In this document: positions 34,234-45,226 of the stretch, piece by piece | Position numbering within the stretch: position 1 is the first letter of the stretch | Layout: every line of letters begins with the position of its first letter | Assembly: GCF_022179765.1 (NCBI RefSeq) | Contig: NZ_BPRE01000019.1 | Span: 1 to 64,000 of the forward strand | Reading direction: 5' to 3' | Source of the DNA: Methylorubrum suomiense | Lineage (GTDB): Bacteria > Pseudomonadota > Alphaproteobacteria > Rhizobiales > Beijerinckiaceae | Length of the DNA: 64,000 nt | Position numbers and translations under genes: made by a program | Notes under the pieces: model-generated | Databases searched by the model: none | What the model was told of the DNA's origin: nothing | What the model saw: the letters and a program-made list of their open reading frames with translations, nothing else

Positions 34234-34599
34234 ATGAAGATTTTTACGACTTCGCTTTTCGCGAAATTGGTCGACAAGGAGGGCGTTTCCGAAGCTGATC
34301 TGATGGAAGCGGTCGATCGTGCCGAGCGCGGTCAGATCGATGGTCCGATCGGAAAGTTCCTGATCAAGCAGCGTATCGCCCGTCCGGGACAGGGACGCGC
34401 CCACGGCTTTCGATCCATCCTCGCCTACAGGGCCGGCGACTTCGCCGTGTTCCTGTATCTTTTCCCGAAGAGCGCCCGGGCCAACCTTACGGTGCACGAG
34501 CGCACCGCCTACCAAGATTACGCCGAGACCCTGACCCGTCACACGGATGCGGATTTCGCCCGCTTGGTCGCCGAGCGAGGATGGAGGCAGATCGCATGA
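34234..34599 (+). CDS. RelE/HigB-like toxin of a type II toxin-antitoxin pair
   Basis: The 121-residue basic protein begins MKIFTTSLFAKLVDKEGVSE and contains IKQRIARPGQGRAHGFRSIL and FAVFLYLFPKSARANL. This matches the compact RelE/HigB-type mRNA interferase-like family (COG4737), whose members are encoded before an HTH antitoxin. It overlaps the downstream HTH gene by 4 nt. Such toxins stop translation until bound by the antitoxin. The catalytic set is not obvious from sequence alone. Confidence 0.78.
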   Translation: MKIFTTSLFAKLVDKEGVSEADLMEAVDRAERGQIDGPIGKFLIKQRIARPGQGRAHGFRSILAYRAGDFAVFLYLFPKSARANLTVHERTAYQDYAETLTRHTDADFARLVAERGWRQIA

Positions 34600-34925
34600 C
34601 AACCCGCTCCCGAGCCACGCCCCGCAGCGACGCCCTTCAGGCGCTGCACGAGGCTGCGTCCGACTCCCACGCAGTCGGGGCGATCGACAAGGCCACCATG
34701 CGCCATTTCGATCTTGCCTGTCTCACCCCGGTCGAGCCGCTCTCGCCCGAAGCCATCCGGCAGGTGCGCGAGACGGCGAAGATGAGCCAAGCGCTCTTCG
34801 CCCGCGCGCTCAACGTGACTGTCACCCTCGTCAGTCAATGGGAGCGCGGCGAGCGCCGCCCGAGCGGCCCCTCGCTCAAGCTCCTGTCTTTGGCCGCGCA
34901 CAAGGGCATCGATACGATCCTGTGA
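34596..34925 (+). CDS. XRE-type HTH antitoxin
   Basis: The 109-residue protein starts MTTRSRATPRSDALQALHEA and has a Cro/C1-type helix-turn-helix in the second half (IRQVRETAKMSQALFARALNVTVTLVSQWERGERRPSGPSL, about 55-95). In the toxin-first order used by HigBA-type modules the antitoxin binds both the toxin and the operon promoter. The ATG at 34596, overlapping the toxin stop, is preferred to the ATG five codons upstream. Confidence 0.82.
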   Translation: MTTRSRATPRSDALQALHEAASDSHAVGAIDKATMRHFDLACLTPVEPLSPEAIRQVRETAKMSQALFARALNVTVTLVSQWERGERRPSGPSLKLLSLAAHKGIDTIL

Positions 34926-35001
34926 ACGCTCCCGCCGGAAGCAAATGCTGGTTCGCCGAAGGAAGCCTCCTGGCGCATGCCGAACCAGTCTCGCCTGGGT
35001 C

Positions 35002-36099
35002 TCACCCCGGCGGCGCCAGCACCTGCGCGCGGCGGGCCTCCAGCGTCTGCCAGACGAGGAGCGAGGGCAGGCCGAGGACCACGTCGGGGACGCGCTTGGC
35101 CAGCGACAGGGCGATGGCGATTCCGGCATCGAGCCCGAACAGGGCGCCGACGAACACGAAGCCGCCCTCCTGCACGCCGAGGCCGCTCGGGACCGGGAAG
35201 GCCGCCGACTTGATCGCCTGCGACAGCGATTCCAGCACCAGCACCTCGGTCAGGCTCGCCTCGATCCCCATGCAGGCGAGGACGATCCAGATCTCGGCCG
35301 CGCCGAGCAGCCAGCCGGCGGCGTGAAGCAGCGTCGCCTGGGCCAGCGGCCCCCGGCGGTCTCGACCCCAGACGGCGTCGAGGGCATCGCGGACCGAGGG
35401 GCCGGTGCGCGCCGCGGCGTCGGGCTCGGACGGGCCGATGACGCGGCGCAGGAGGCCGGAGAGCCGCCGCTCCAGGCCGCGCGTCGAGCCCAGGCGCTGC
35501 AGCGCGAAGAAGGCCGCCACCGCGGCGACCGCGACTGCCGCCACCTCCACGGTCCAGCGGGCCAGGGTGGCGGCGGCCTCGCCCGGCAGCCGCCAGAGCA
35601 GGCCCGCCCCGAGCACGGTGAACGCCACCTGCGTGGCCACCTGGATCAGCATGTCGGCGAGCAGCGAGGCCGCGGCGAAGCTGCCGGCGACCCCCCAGAA
35701 GGTCAGCAGGCGCCCGCCCACCACCTCGCCGCCGACCGAGGCGACGGGCAGGAGCACGTTCACCCCCTCGCGGACGAAGCGCAGGATCACGAAGGCGCCG
35801 GTTTCGACCGGCTTTCCCCCCGGCCCGGCGGGCGCGAGGCCGGCGAGAAGCCGTGCCCAAGCGAGTCCGCAGACGAGGACGATCAGCGCGCGCACGAGGA
35901 CGAGGCCGATCAGACCGATCGCGCCGATCCGCCCGAACGCGTCGCCGATCGCCGTGAGATCGTTGGTGACCACGAGCCACGTGCCCAGGGCCAGCCCGGC
36001 GAGCGTCCCGAGGAGCGGCAGGCGGCGGGCGAGGCCGCGCAGGAGCCGGCTCGGGCCAGGCTTCGGGGCAAGCTTCGGGCCGGGCCGGGGATCAGCCAT
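35002..36099 (-). CDS. HpnL-like / lysylphosphatidylglycerol-synthase-type membrane protein
   Basis: The 365-residue protein has about eight to nine membrane segments. It ends with the family motif QAIKSAAFPVPSGLGVQEGGFVFVGALFGL (about 300-329) and SLAKRVPDVVLGLPSLLVWQTLE, the pattern of the HpnL family associated with hopanoid biosynthesis. The soluble transferase domain of true lysyl-PG synthases is absent. It is thought to act as a flippase-like membrane protein for lipids. Its start overlaps the stop of the upstream small metal-binding protein by 8 nt, so the two form an operon. Confidence 0.83.
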   Translation of the reverse strand: MADPRPGPKLAPKPGPSRLLRGLARRLPLLGTLAGLALGTWLVVTNDLTAIGDAFGRIGAIGLIGLVLVRALIVLVCGLAWARLLAGLAPAGPGGKPVETGAFVILRFVREGVNVLLPVASVGGEVVGGRLLTFWGVAGSFAAASLLADMLIQVATQVAFTVLGAGLLWRLPGEAAATLARWTVEVAAVAVAAVAAFFALQRLGSTRGLERRLSGLLRRVIGPSEPDAAARTGPSVRDALDAVWGRDRRGPLAQATLLHAAGWLLGAAEIWIVLACMGIEASLTEVLVLESLSQAIKSAAFPVPSGLGVQEGGFVFVGALFGLDAGIAIALSLAKRVPDVVLGLPSLLVWQTLEARRAQVLAPPG

Positions 36100-36526
36100 C
36101 GGCGGCGTGCACGATCGGAACCGGGCGGGCGGGGGCGTCGAGGCGCAGCGCCTGCGGCGAGAGTTCCTTGAGCGCCGGCTCCAGCAGGACGACGCGACCG
36201 CGGGCCAGGGAGGCCGCCGTCGCCACGGTGAGCAACCGCTTGGGACAGGGGCCGAGGCAGCCCGTCTCGACGATCTTCACCTTTCGGGCTTTCGTCTTGC
36301 GGGTCTCGGCTTTGCGAAGCGTGCCGTCGATCTCGGCCGTGGCGTGAGAGCTTGGGGCGCGCTTGAGGACGCGCTTGAGGGCGCGGCCGAGCCGCTTGCG
36401 GTCCACGCCCTGGCGCTTGGCGCACTTGCCGCAGACCAGAACCACTTCCGCGAAGCTGGCCTTGGCCGTGCGGGCCGGGCCGCACGGTTCCTGACGCCGT
36501 CCCAACTGCTCCTCCGAAGTCGTCAT
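36092..36526 (-). CDS. Small cysteine-motif metal-binding protein ((2Fe-2S)-ferredoxin/DUF1636-like)
   Basis: The 144-residue protein has a Cys pair VCGKCAKRQ (Cys32, Cys35) and a second pair TGCLGPCPKRLL (Cys90, Cys94). A basic, helix-forming region lies between them and ends KTKARKVKIVE. The four cysteines and the LGPCP turn resemble thioredoxin-like [2Fe-2S] ferredoxins or the DUF1636 metal-binding family. The first pair is closer than in typical ferredoxins of this fold, so the cluster type is uncertain. An alternative ATG lies two codons upstream. It overlaps the HpnL-like gene; a link to lipid export is inference only. Confidence 0.65.
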   Translation of the reverse strand: MTTSEEQLGRRQEPCGPARTAKASFAEVVLVCGKCAKRQGVDRKRLGRALKRVLKRAPSSHATAEIDGTLRKAETRKTKARKVKIVETGCLGPCPKRLLTVATAASLARGRVVLLEPALKELSPQALRLDAPARPVPIVHAADG

Positions 36527-36809
36527 CCGCATCGGCCGTGGTGCCGGATCGCCGTGCATCCGGCACGCCCCCCGGATCCGGGCTGCCCGCGGCATGCCCC
36601 GGGCACAACCGGTGCGGGGCGGCCTATCGCAAGTCCGGTCCCGCGCGGCAATCCCGGCGGATCGCCGCGCCTTAAAAAGGGCCGAAAAAACCGTGACCTC
36701 AGCCGTGGCCGCGAGGGCTCGCCCGGCGCTTCGCGGCCGGGTGCGGCATGAGCCCGGCATGAACCGGCACGAGCCCCGGCGGCGGTTTCCCCGCGAGGAT
36801 GTCCTTTCG

Positions 36810-38144
36810 ATGAGTTCGGACGAGATCAAGCAGGAGACGAGAGTCCGGTCGAGCCCGAGCGTCCAGTCGCTCATGGATCTCGCCCGCCGCTCCGTGCCGG
36901 ATCTGCGGCGCAACGCCGAGACGATCGAGCCCGTGCCCGCGAGCCGCAGGGGCGCCCTGGCCGCGCAGCTGCGCCGGACCCTGGACTGGACCCGCCTGCC
37001 CGGCCTCAAGCCCCGCGAGGAGAACCGGCCGCAGCCCCGCCTGATGGTGCGGCTCCTGCGCAGCTACGGCATCTTCGTGCTGGTGCCGACGGCGGCGGTG
37101 AGTTTCTACGTCTTCGCCCTGGCCACGCCGCAATACATCGTCGAGTCGCAATTCGCGGTGCGCGGCAACATCGAGCCGATGGGATCCGTCCAGCTCGGAA
37201 TGTATCAAGACCTCATTCAGAAGCATAACAGCCAGGACAGCTTCATCCTCCGCGACTACATCAAGAGCCGCCCCCTCGTGGAGGCGGTCGATGCCAAGCT
37301 CGATCTTGGAAAGATGTTCTCGCATGACGGGATCGACTTTTGGGCGCGCTACGACGCGGGCCAGCCGGTCGAGAAGCTGGTCAAACATTGGCGCCACCAC
37401 GTCCAGCCGCAGATCGACGTCGTCTCCGGCGTGATCCGTCTGACCGTGCGGGCCTTCTCGCCCGAGGACGCCGTGGCGATCTCCAAGGAGGTGATCACCC
37501 GGTCGGAGAGCCTCGTGAACACGATCTCCCGCCGCGCCCAGGAGGACATGCTCGTCCAGGCGCAGAAGGAGGTCGACAAGGCGGGCGAGCGGCTCAAGCG
37601 CGCCCGTATGGCGCTGCAGGAATTCCGCAATCGCTGGGGCATCATCGATCCGGTGCTGTCCGCGAAGGCGACGGCCACGACGATCGAGATGCTGCGCAAG
37701 GACAAGATCAAGGCCGAGAACGACCTGCGCGTCATGCGCGATTCCAAGCTCGACGAGCGGACCCGCGGCGTTCAGGTGCTCGTCGCCACCGTCGCGGCCA
37801 TCGACGGGCAGATGAAGGAACTGCAGAACCGTCTCACCACCGACGGACTCGTCACCGACGCTTCGCGCAACCTCACCCAGGCCCTGCTCGAATACGAGGG
37901 GCTGATGGTCGAGCAGATGATCGCGGAGAAGCTCAACGCGTCGGTGACCATGCTCCTCGACCGCGCCCGGGTCGCGGCCTCGAAGCAGCAGATCTACCTC
38001 TCGACCTTCATCGAGCCCCTGCTGCCGACCTACTCGGCCTATCCGGCCCCCCTCTACGCCGTCGGCGTGGCGCTGTTCCTGTTCACGATGATCTGGAGCG
38101 CGCTCTCCCTGGTCCGGGCCGCCGTCGTCGACAATCGCCTCTGA
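36810..38144 (+). CDS. KpsE/Wzz-like capsule export inner-membrane protein
   Basis: The 444-residue protein has a cytoplasmic N-terminus of about 95 residues, then a first membrane helix (SYGIFVLVPTAAVSFYVFAL). A long periplasmic coiled-coil region (about 250 residues, with AQKEVDKAGERLKRARMALQEF and similar heptads) leads to a second helix near the C-terminus (LYAVGVALFLFTMIWSALSL). YSAYPAPLYAV before helix 2 matches the Pro-rich patch of polysaccharide co-polymerases such as KpsE, BexC and CtrB. These control export of capsule or other surface polymer. No KpsM, KpsT or KpsD homologue lies next to it, so it is an orphan. Confidence 0.87.
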   Translation: MSSDEIKQETRVRSSPSVQSLMDLARRSVPDLRRNAETIEPVPASRRGALAAQLRRTLDWTRLPGLKPREENRPQPRLMVRLLRSYGIFVLVPTAAVSFYVFALATPQYIVESQFAVRGNIEPMGSVQLGMYQDLIQKHNSQDSFILRDYIKSRPLVEAVDAKLDLGKMFSHDGIDFWARYDAGQPVEKLVKHWRHHVQPQIDVVSGVIRLTVRAFSPEDAVAISKEVITRSESLVNTISRRAQEDMLVQAQKEVDKAGERLKRARMALQEFRNRWGIIDPVLSAKATATTIEMLRKDKIKAENDLRVMRDSKLDERTRGVQVLVATVAAIDGQMKELQNRLTTDGLVTDASRNLTQALLEYEGLMVEQMIAEKLNASVTMLLDRARVAASKQQIYLSTFIEPLLPTYSAYPAPLYAVGVALFLFTMIWSALSLVRAAVVDNRL

Positions 38145-38290
38145 CGAGCGGAGCCGGTCGTGGACCGCCCCGGCATCGCGATGCCGGGCGGGGCCTCTTG
38201 ATCGGGCTGCCGCCATGGGCACATTCCCGTCCGGGGCCGCCCGGCTCCGATTTTCACCCGATGACCCTCAACCGGCTTTGAGTGCGTGCC

Positions 38291-38578
38291 ATGGCGGACT
38301 TCTCGGACCTCGTCGCCCGCGCGGTGAGCCCGTCGATGAGCCGGGACGAGCGGGAGCAGGTCTACACGGTGGTCCGGCAGGCGGTGCAGCGGCTCCAGGA
38401 CCGCGAGGGGCTGGCGGCCGACGATCCCGCCATCGTGCTCCAGCGCCACCTGATCGAGGAGACGATCCGGGACGTCGAGTTCGACATCACCCGCTACCTG
38501 ACGCTGCGCAAGATCGAGGAGGCCCGGGCCGCACAGGATGCCGAACACGCGGCGCGGATCTCGGGCCGGCGGCGCTGA
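38291..38578 (+). CDS. Hypothetical helical protein
   Basis: A 95-residue, mainly helical, charged protein begins MADFSDLVARAVSPSMSRDER, passes through VYTVVRQAVQRLQDREGLAA and ends ISGRRR. Third-codon GC is high and the frame is well behaved, so it looks real. I recognise no family. A GTG three codons earlier could be the start. It lies between the KpsE-like gene and an ankyrin gene, all on the plus strand, without obvious linkage. Confidence 0.55.
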   Translation: MADFSDLVARAVSPSMSRDEREQVYTVVRQAVQRLQDREGLAADDPAIVLQRHLIEETIRDVEFDITRYLTLRKIEEARAAQDAEHAARISGRRR

Positions 38579-38700
38579 GCCTGCCCGGACCTCCGCTCCG
38601 CCCCGCGCGGTGATCCGGATGCGCCGCCCGCCGGCTGGACGAACCCGGCCAGGGCCCCACATGACGGCCCTCCGCCCTCCGTGGCATTCCCCGAGAGGAT

Positions 38701-38752
38701 CGGGCCGCATCGGCTTTTCTCCGAGAGCCGGCGCCACCTTTCGGACCGATGC
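38701..38752. repeat. Dispersed palindromic repeat, copy
   Basis: The segment GGCCGCATCGGCTTTTCTCC, GAGAGCCGGC and CTTTCGGACCGATGC matches the copies at 24.5 and 55.1 kb with a few changes. It can fold through the GCATCGGC and GCCGGC arms. It lies in the gap before the ankyrin gene. Confidence 0.65.
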
Positions 38753-38786
38753 GCGAGCGCCCTAGGAAACCCCGACGAGATCCGCG

Positions 38787-39326
38787 ATGCAGGCCGAGTC
38801 CCCTCCTAAATCCCCCGCCGCGTCCCCCACCCTCGACGACGAGACCATCGCCTTCGCCGGCCGCGTCTTCCAATATGCCCGGATGGGGCATGCCGAGGAG
38901 CTGGCCGGATTGTTCGCGCAGGGGCTGCCGGCCAACCTGCGCAACGACAAGGGCGACAGCCTCCTGATGCTCGCTGCCTATAACGGCCAGGCCGAGACCG
39001 CGCGGGTGGTGCTGGAGGCGGGCGGCGATCCCGAACTTGCCAACGATCGCGGCCAGACCCCGCTGGCGGGGGCCGCCTTCAAGGGCGAGGCGGGCATCGT
39101 CGAGCTGCTGCTCGATCACGGGGCGGCGATCGACGGCGCGGGCGACGGTTCGCGCACCGCGCTGATGGTGGCGGCGATGTTCGACCGCGTCGCCATCGTC
39201 GAGCGGCTGCTCGCCCGCGGTGCCGACCCGGCCCGGCGCGATGCCTCGGGGATGAATGCCGCGGACCTGGCCCGGCAGATGGGCGCGAAGGAGACCCCGG
39301 CCCTGCTGGAACGGGCGGCGGGCTGA
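38787..39326 (+). CDS. Ankyrin repeat protein
   Basis: The 179-residue soluble protein has a short N-terminal helix pair (about 20-45) and then about four ankyrin repeats. They are visible as LRNDKGDSLLMLAAYNGQAETARVVLEAGGDPE, LANDRGQTPLAGAAFKGEAGIVELLLDHGA, GSRTALMVAAMFDRVAIVERLLARGADP and ASGMNAADLARQMG. Such short ankyrin proteins bind other proteins and are common in Rhizobiales; the partner is unknown. No signal peptide is seen. Confidence 0.85.
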   Translation: MQAESPPKSPAASPTLDDETIAFAGRVFQYARMGHAEELAGLFAQGLPANLRNDKGDSLLMLAAYNGQAETARVVLEAGGDPELANDRGQTPLAGAAFKGEAGIVELLLDHGAAIDGAGDGSRTALMVAAMFDRVAIVERLLARGADPARRDASGMNAADLARQMGAKETPALLERAAG

Positions 39327-39427
39327 CCGGCGACGCGCCGGTCGCCGGACCGCCTTCCGGCGGCGCGATCGTCGTGTAGGATCGCGCCATGGCCCGGGCG
39401 GGACGATCCGGGCCGGGGAGGTCCGGC

Positions 39428-40941
<1,514 letters not shown>

Positions 40942-40945
<4 letters not shown>

Positions 40946-42087
40946 GGCACGGGCGGATCGCGGCGGCACTCCTGACGATGACGATGACTTTCGGGATGGC
41001 GGACCCGGCTTCGGCCGCACCGCAGACCTATCCAGGCCAGCAGGAGGGTGACGTCGTCGTCAGGGACTTCCGGCTCACCGGTGGCGAGCGCCTGGAACAG
41101 GCCAAGCTTCACTACACCACCCTCGGCACGCCCCATCGCGGCGCCGACGGCGAGATCGACAACGCGGTGCTCGTCCTCCACGGCACCACCGGCACCGGAA
41201 AGAGCTTCCTGATCCCGACGCTCGGCCCCGAACTGTTCGGCGAGGGCGCCCCCCTCGACGCGCGCCGCTGGTACGTGATCCTGCCCGACGGGCTCGGGCG
41301 CGGCGGCTCGTCGAAGCCCTCGGACGGGCTCAAGGGCCGGTTCCCCCGCTACGGCTACGGCGACGTCGTCGAGGGCCAGCACCGCGTGGTCGAGGAACTC
41401 GGCGTGAAGCGGCTGCACCTCGTTCTCGGCACGTCCATGGGCGGGATGCAGGCCTGGATGTGGGGCATCCGTTACCCGCAGGCGATGGATCTGATCATGG
41501 CGGTGGCCAGCCAGCCGATCCCCGTGAGCGGGCGCAATGCCCTGTGGCGGCGCCTGCTGATCGAGGGCATCCGCTCGGATCCCGACTGGAAGGAGGGCGA
41601 GTACACGACGCAGCCCAAGAGCTTCGAGCGGATCCTGCCGATCTTCAACATCATGACCGAGAGCGTGCTCGGCCTCCAGAAACAGGCGCCCACCCGCGCC
41701 GCGGCGGACGCGGCCTACGACAAGATGGTCGCGGGCTACGACAACAAGGCCGACGCCAACGACTGGCTCCGCTGGTTCGACTCCTCGTTCGACTACGACC
41801 CGTTCCCGGAACTCGACAAGATCAGGGCCAAGGTGCTCGCGGTGAACTTCGCCGACGACGAGCTCAATCCGCCCCAGCTCGACGTGATGAACGCGGCCCT
41901 GGCCAAGGTGAAGGACAGCCGCTTCGTGCTGGTGCCGACCTCGCCCGAGACCCACGGTCACCAGTCGCTGCGCTATGCCGGACTGTGGAAGCGCCACTTG
42001 GCCGAGTTCCTGGCCGCGCCCGAGGCGAAGACCGAGGGGCCGAATACTCCGGAGGGGCCGGCGAAGCGGCCGGGGGATCAGAACTGA
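40942..42087 (+). CDS. Secreted alpha/beta hydrolase of the homoserine-acetyltransferase type
   Basis: The 381-residue protein begins with a signal peptide ([20 protein letters not shown], probable cleavage after ASA at residue 26). It has a MetX-like alpha/beta-hydrolase fold with nucleophile Ser165 in GTSMGGMQ, acid Asp in [10 protein letters not shown] and His in [11 protein letters not shown]. Cytosolic MetX enzymes acetylate homoserine. The signal peptide and the insertion around [14 protein letters not shown] point to a periplasmic hydrolase of unknown substrate. The 4-nt overlap with glpK implies co-translation. Confidence 0.82.
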
Positions 42088-42346
42088 CGGGGCAGGACGC
42101 CGGACGGGGCATGTCTCGGCTCCGTCTCTGTTGCTCTGCAAGCCTCGAAAGCGCTGCGGCTGCGGCGACGCCCCCTTCGTAGAGGGTATCCGAGCCGCGG
42201 CGCGGTCAATGGCAATCAAATGAAACGTTTTCGATGCTCCGGATTCTAGAATAATAGTGCTGAGCGCCGCTCTGGCGACGGAAAATTAACTCTTCAAATC
42301 CTTAATCCGGCCGCAGGAATTGTTCCTGAACTCGACCGGATCCTCC

Positions 42347-44032
42347 ATGCGCGTCTCCCTCAAAGCGGCCCTGGCCGGCTCCTTCAGCCTGCTCGCCGTC
42401 GTCGCGGCGGTTCAGGGCGGCCTCAGCATCGTCCGGTTATCGGCGATCGACCGGGAGGTGCGGGAGATCGCCGACAACTGGCTGCCCTCGGTCGGCCTGC
42501 TCGGAGACATCAGCACCGCGACCCGCGACGAGCGGGTGAAGACCTATCGCTACGTCTCGACCTCCGACACGCCGCAGCTGCTCGCCGAGAACGAGAAGAG
42601 CGTCCGGGCGAGCCAGAAGACGCTCGCCGATCTGCGCCGCGCCTACGAGCCGCTGATCGCCTCGCCCGAGGAGCGGGCGGTCTACGAGCGGTTCTCCGCC
42701 ACCTGGGCCACCTATACGACCCGGCTGGAGGAGATCGTCGGCCTGATGCAGGCCGGGCGCAGGGCCGAGGCGCTGACCCTGCTCGCCGGGGCCGACACCC
42801 TCGCCCTGGCCCAGAACGCCACGCGGACGTTGCAGGAGAACCTCGCCCTCAACAAGCGCGGCGCCAAGGCCAGCGTCGACCAAGCCGTCGGCAGCGCGGC
42901 CTCCGCCGCCACCACCGCCTGGATCGCCATGGCGGTGACGCTGCTCGCGGCGCTCATGGCCGCCCTGTTCGGCTGGCGCGGCATCTCGCGTCCGATCGAG
43001 AACATGACCGCGGCGATGGGCCGGCTCGCCGCGGGCGACGCCACCCTCGACGTGCCGGGCCGCGACCGCCGCGACGAGATCGGCGCGATGTCGGCCGCCG
43101 TCCAGGTGTTCAAGGACAACCTGATCCGTGCCCGTACGCTCGAGGAGGAGACCGCGCTCGCCCGCGCCGGAGCCGAGGCTCAGCGCAAGGCCGCCGCCCG
43201 CGACATGGCCGACGCCTTCGAGCGCGCCGTCGGCGGCGTGATCGGCGGTCTCTCGGCGGCCGCCACGGAGTTGCAGGCGACCGCGGAGCAGATGACCGCG
43301 ACCGCCGCCCAGACGGCGGCCCAGTCCGGCACGGTCGCCACCGCCGCCGACGAAGCGGCCTCCAATGTCGGCACCGTCGCCGCGGCGGCGGAGGAACTCG
43401 GCGCCTCGGTCCAGGAGATCGGACGACAGGTCGACGGCTCGGCGGCCCTCGCGCAGGCCGCCGTCGGCGAGGCCGGACAGACCGCGATCCTCGTGCGCGA
43501 CCTCTCCGACGCCGCCGCCCGGATCGGCGACGTGGTGGCGATGATCTCGACCATCGCGGGCCAGACCAACCTGCTCGCCCTCAACGCCACCATCGAGGCG
43601 GCCCGCGCCGGCGAGGCGGGCCGGGGCTTCGCGGTGGTCGCCGCCGAGGTGAAGGAGCTCGCCAACCAGACCGCGCGGGCGACCGAGGAGATCACCGGCC
43701 AGATCGGCCGCATCCAGGCCTCGACCGATCAGGCGGTGTCGGCGATCGACAGCATCGCCGGGCGCATCCGCGAGATCAGCGGCGTCGCCACCGGCATCGC
43801 GGCGGCGGTGGAGGAGCAGGGCGCGGCGACGCAGGAGATCGTCCGCAACGTCGCCCAGGCGGCGAACGGCGCGGGCGCGGTGACGGCCAACATCGCCGGC
43901 GTGGCGAGCGCGGCGGAGGAGACCGGCGCGGCGGCGAGCCAAGTGCTCGCCTCGGCAACCGAATTGTCGCGCCAATCCGAGCATCTCGGCGCCGAAGTCC
44001 ACCGCTTCCTCGGCACCGTGCGGGCCGCCTGA
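42347..44032 (+). CDS. Methyl-accepting chemotaxis protein
   Basis: The roughly 561-residue receptor has a first membrane helix at about 8-25, a periplasmic four-helix sensor domain to about residue 185 and a second helix ([19 protein letters not shown]). A HAMP domain and a long Ala-rich signalling coiled coil follow, with the conserved tip [33 protein letters not shown]. It relays ligand signals to CheA/CheW. A TTG nine codons upstream is another possible start. No C-terminal CheR-binding pentapeptide is visible, and no che genes are nearby. Confidence 0.92.
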   Translation: MRVSLKAALAGSFSLLAVVAAVQGGLSIVRLSAIDREVREIADNWLPSVGLLGDISTATRDERVKTYRYVSTSDTPQLLAENEKSVRASQKTLADLRRAYEPLIASPEERAVYERFSATWATYTTRLEEIVGLMQAGRRAEALTLLAGADTLALAQNATRTLQENLALNKRGAKASVDQAVGSAASAATTAWIAMAVTLLAALMAALFGWRGISRPIENMTAAMGRLAAGDATLDVPGRDRRDEIGAMSAAVQVFKDNLIRARTLEEETALARAGAEAQRKAAARDMADAFERAVGGVIGGLSAAATELQATAEQMTATAAQTAAQSGTVATAADEAASNVGTVAAAAEELGASVQEIGRQVDGSAALAQAAVGEAGQTAILVRDLSDAAARIGDVVAMISTIAGQTNLLALNATIEAARAGEAGRGFAVVAAEVKELANQTARATEEITGQIGRIQASTDQAVSAIDSIAGRIREISGVATGIAAAVEEQGAATQEIVRNVAQAANGAGAVTANIAGVASAAEETGAAASQVLASATELSRQSEHLGAEVHRFLGTVRAA

Positions 44033-44039
44033 GGCGGCC

Positions 44040-44366
44040 TCAGAAGACCGGCGCCTCCGCGGCGGGCTTGGGCGCCGGGGCCTTCTTCTTGCGCAGCCGG
44101 CTCCGCTTGACCGGCGGCTCCTCGTCGGCGGCGCGCGCCTGGATCGCGAAGGCGTGGAGATCGGCCGCCTGCTTCGAGGCAGGGTCCTGGTCTCGGGCTT
44201 GTGCTTGCGTTTGGTTCTCGATCAGCGCGTAGAAGGCGGCACGCACCACCTCCTTCTTGCTCGCTTCGGGATGCCGCTCGCGCACGGCGGCCAGCAGGTT
44301 CTTGGGCTTCATGCCCGCCGCCGCCACTGTGCGCAGCGTGGCCGCAATCTCGTCGATCGACGCCAT
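44040..44366 (-). CDS. Hypothetical protein with basic C-terminus
   Basis: The 108-residue protein begins MASIDEIAATLRTVAAAGMK, has a helical domain KNLLAAVRERHPEASKKEVVRAAFYALIE and then a Lys/Arg/Pro/Ala-rich tail (VKRSRLRKKKAPAPKPAAEAPVF), probably disordered and able to bind nucleic acid or membranes. The helical part is conserved-looking but I cannot name a family. It converges on the chemotaxis receptor gene with 7 nt between stops. Confidence 0.6.
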   Translation of the reverse strand: MASIDEIAATLRTVAAAGMKPKNLLAAVRERHPEASKKEVVRAAFYALIENQTQAQARDQDPASKQAADLHAFAIQARAADEEPPVKRSRLRKKKAPAPKPAAEAPVF

Positions 44367-44467
44367 CTCTCTGTCATCTCCGGGCCGCCGCCTCGCCCGG
44401 GCGCATCGGCATACCGGCTTAACATAAGCAGTGCGGGGCGGGTCGCTCAATCCTCCGCCCCGTGCGG

Positions 44468-45226
44468 TCAGGGCCGAAAGCCCTCGAACACCATCTGGTC
44501 GGCATGGGCCTCGGCGAGCGCCCGCTGCTCGGGGTTGCGCACGGTCCAGGTCATCACCGGCATCTGGCCGAGGCGGCGGCAGAGATAGGGCACCGGCCCC
44601 GGCAGGTCGCCGACGCGCCAGGACAGGAAGTCGGGCCGGCTCTCGTCGAGATGGAGCAGGCCCGACAGGGCGATGCGCTGCGAGGCCGTCAGTCGGTCGT
44701 ATTCGGGGTCGTCCTGGCTCGCCTCGGCGACGATGCCGCGGGGCACCGAGGGCGCGATCTCGGCCAGCGTCCCGACGATGCCGGGATCGAAGGATTTCAG
44801 CGCGATCGGCGCGGTGAACCCGGACACGACCTCCGCGGTGCGGCGGGTGAGCCGCCGGTCGCCGTCGAAGCGGCTCTTGATCTCGACCACCACCGGCACG
44901 CGCCCGCCGACACGGGTGAGGAACGCGGTCAGCGTCGGGATGCGCTCGGCGGTGCCGGCGACGGTCAGTGCGGCGAGGTCGGCGGCCCTCGTCGCGTCCA
45001 CGGCGCCCTCGGTGCCGGTGAGGCGCCCCAGCGTCGCGTCGTGGAACACCATCGCCTCGCCGTCGGCGCTGATCTGCACGTCGCACTCGATGGCGTAGCC
45101 CGCGGCCGCCGCGGCCTCGGCGGCGGCCAGGGTGTTCTCGGGCACGCCGCCCGCGCGGTCGTGCAGGCCGCGATGGGCGATCGGCCGGGCGATCAGCCAG
45201 CCGGGCGCGTTGAGGGCGCGGCTCAC
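44468..45226 (-). CDS. Glycerophosphodiester phosphodiesterase
   Basis: The 252-residue cytosolic TIM-barrel enzyme hydrolyses glycerophosphodiesters to glycerol-3-phosphate and an alcohol. His18 and Arg19 (IAHRGLHD), Glu47 and Asp49 (ECDVQISADG) and His62 (VFHDATLGRLT) form the metal and acid/base site. No signal peptide is present, as in UgpQ. The start is GTG, overlapping the RidA stop by 4 nt (GTGA), so the two are co-translated. Confidence 0.9.
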   Translation of the reverse strand: MSRALNAPGWLIARPIAHRGLHDRAGGVPENTLAAAEAAAAAGYAIECDVQISADGEAMVFHDATLGRLTGTEGAVDATRAADLAALTVAGTAERIPTLTAFLTRVGGRVPVVVEIKSRFDGDRRLTRRTAEVVSGFTAPIALKSFDPGIVGTLAEIAPSVPRGIVAEASQDDPEYDRLTASQRIALSGLLHLDESRPDFLSWRVGDLPGPVPYLCRRLGQMPVMTWTVRNPEQRALAEAHADQMVFEGFRP

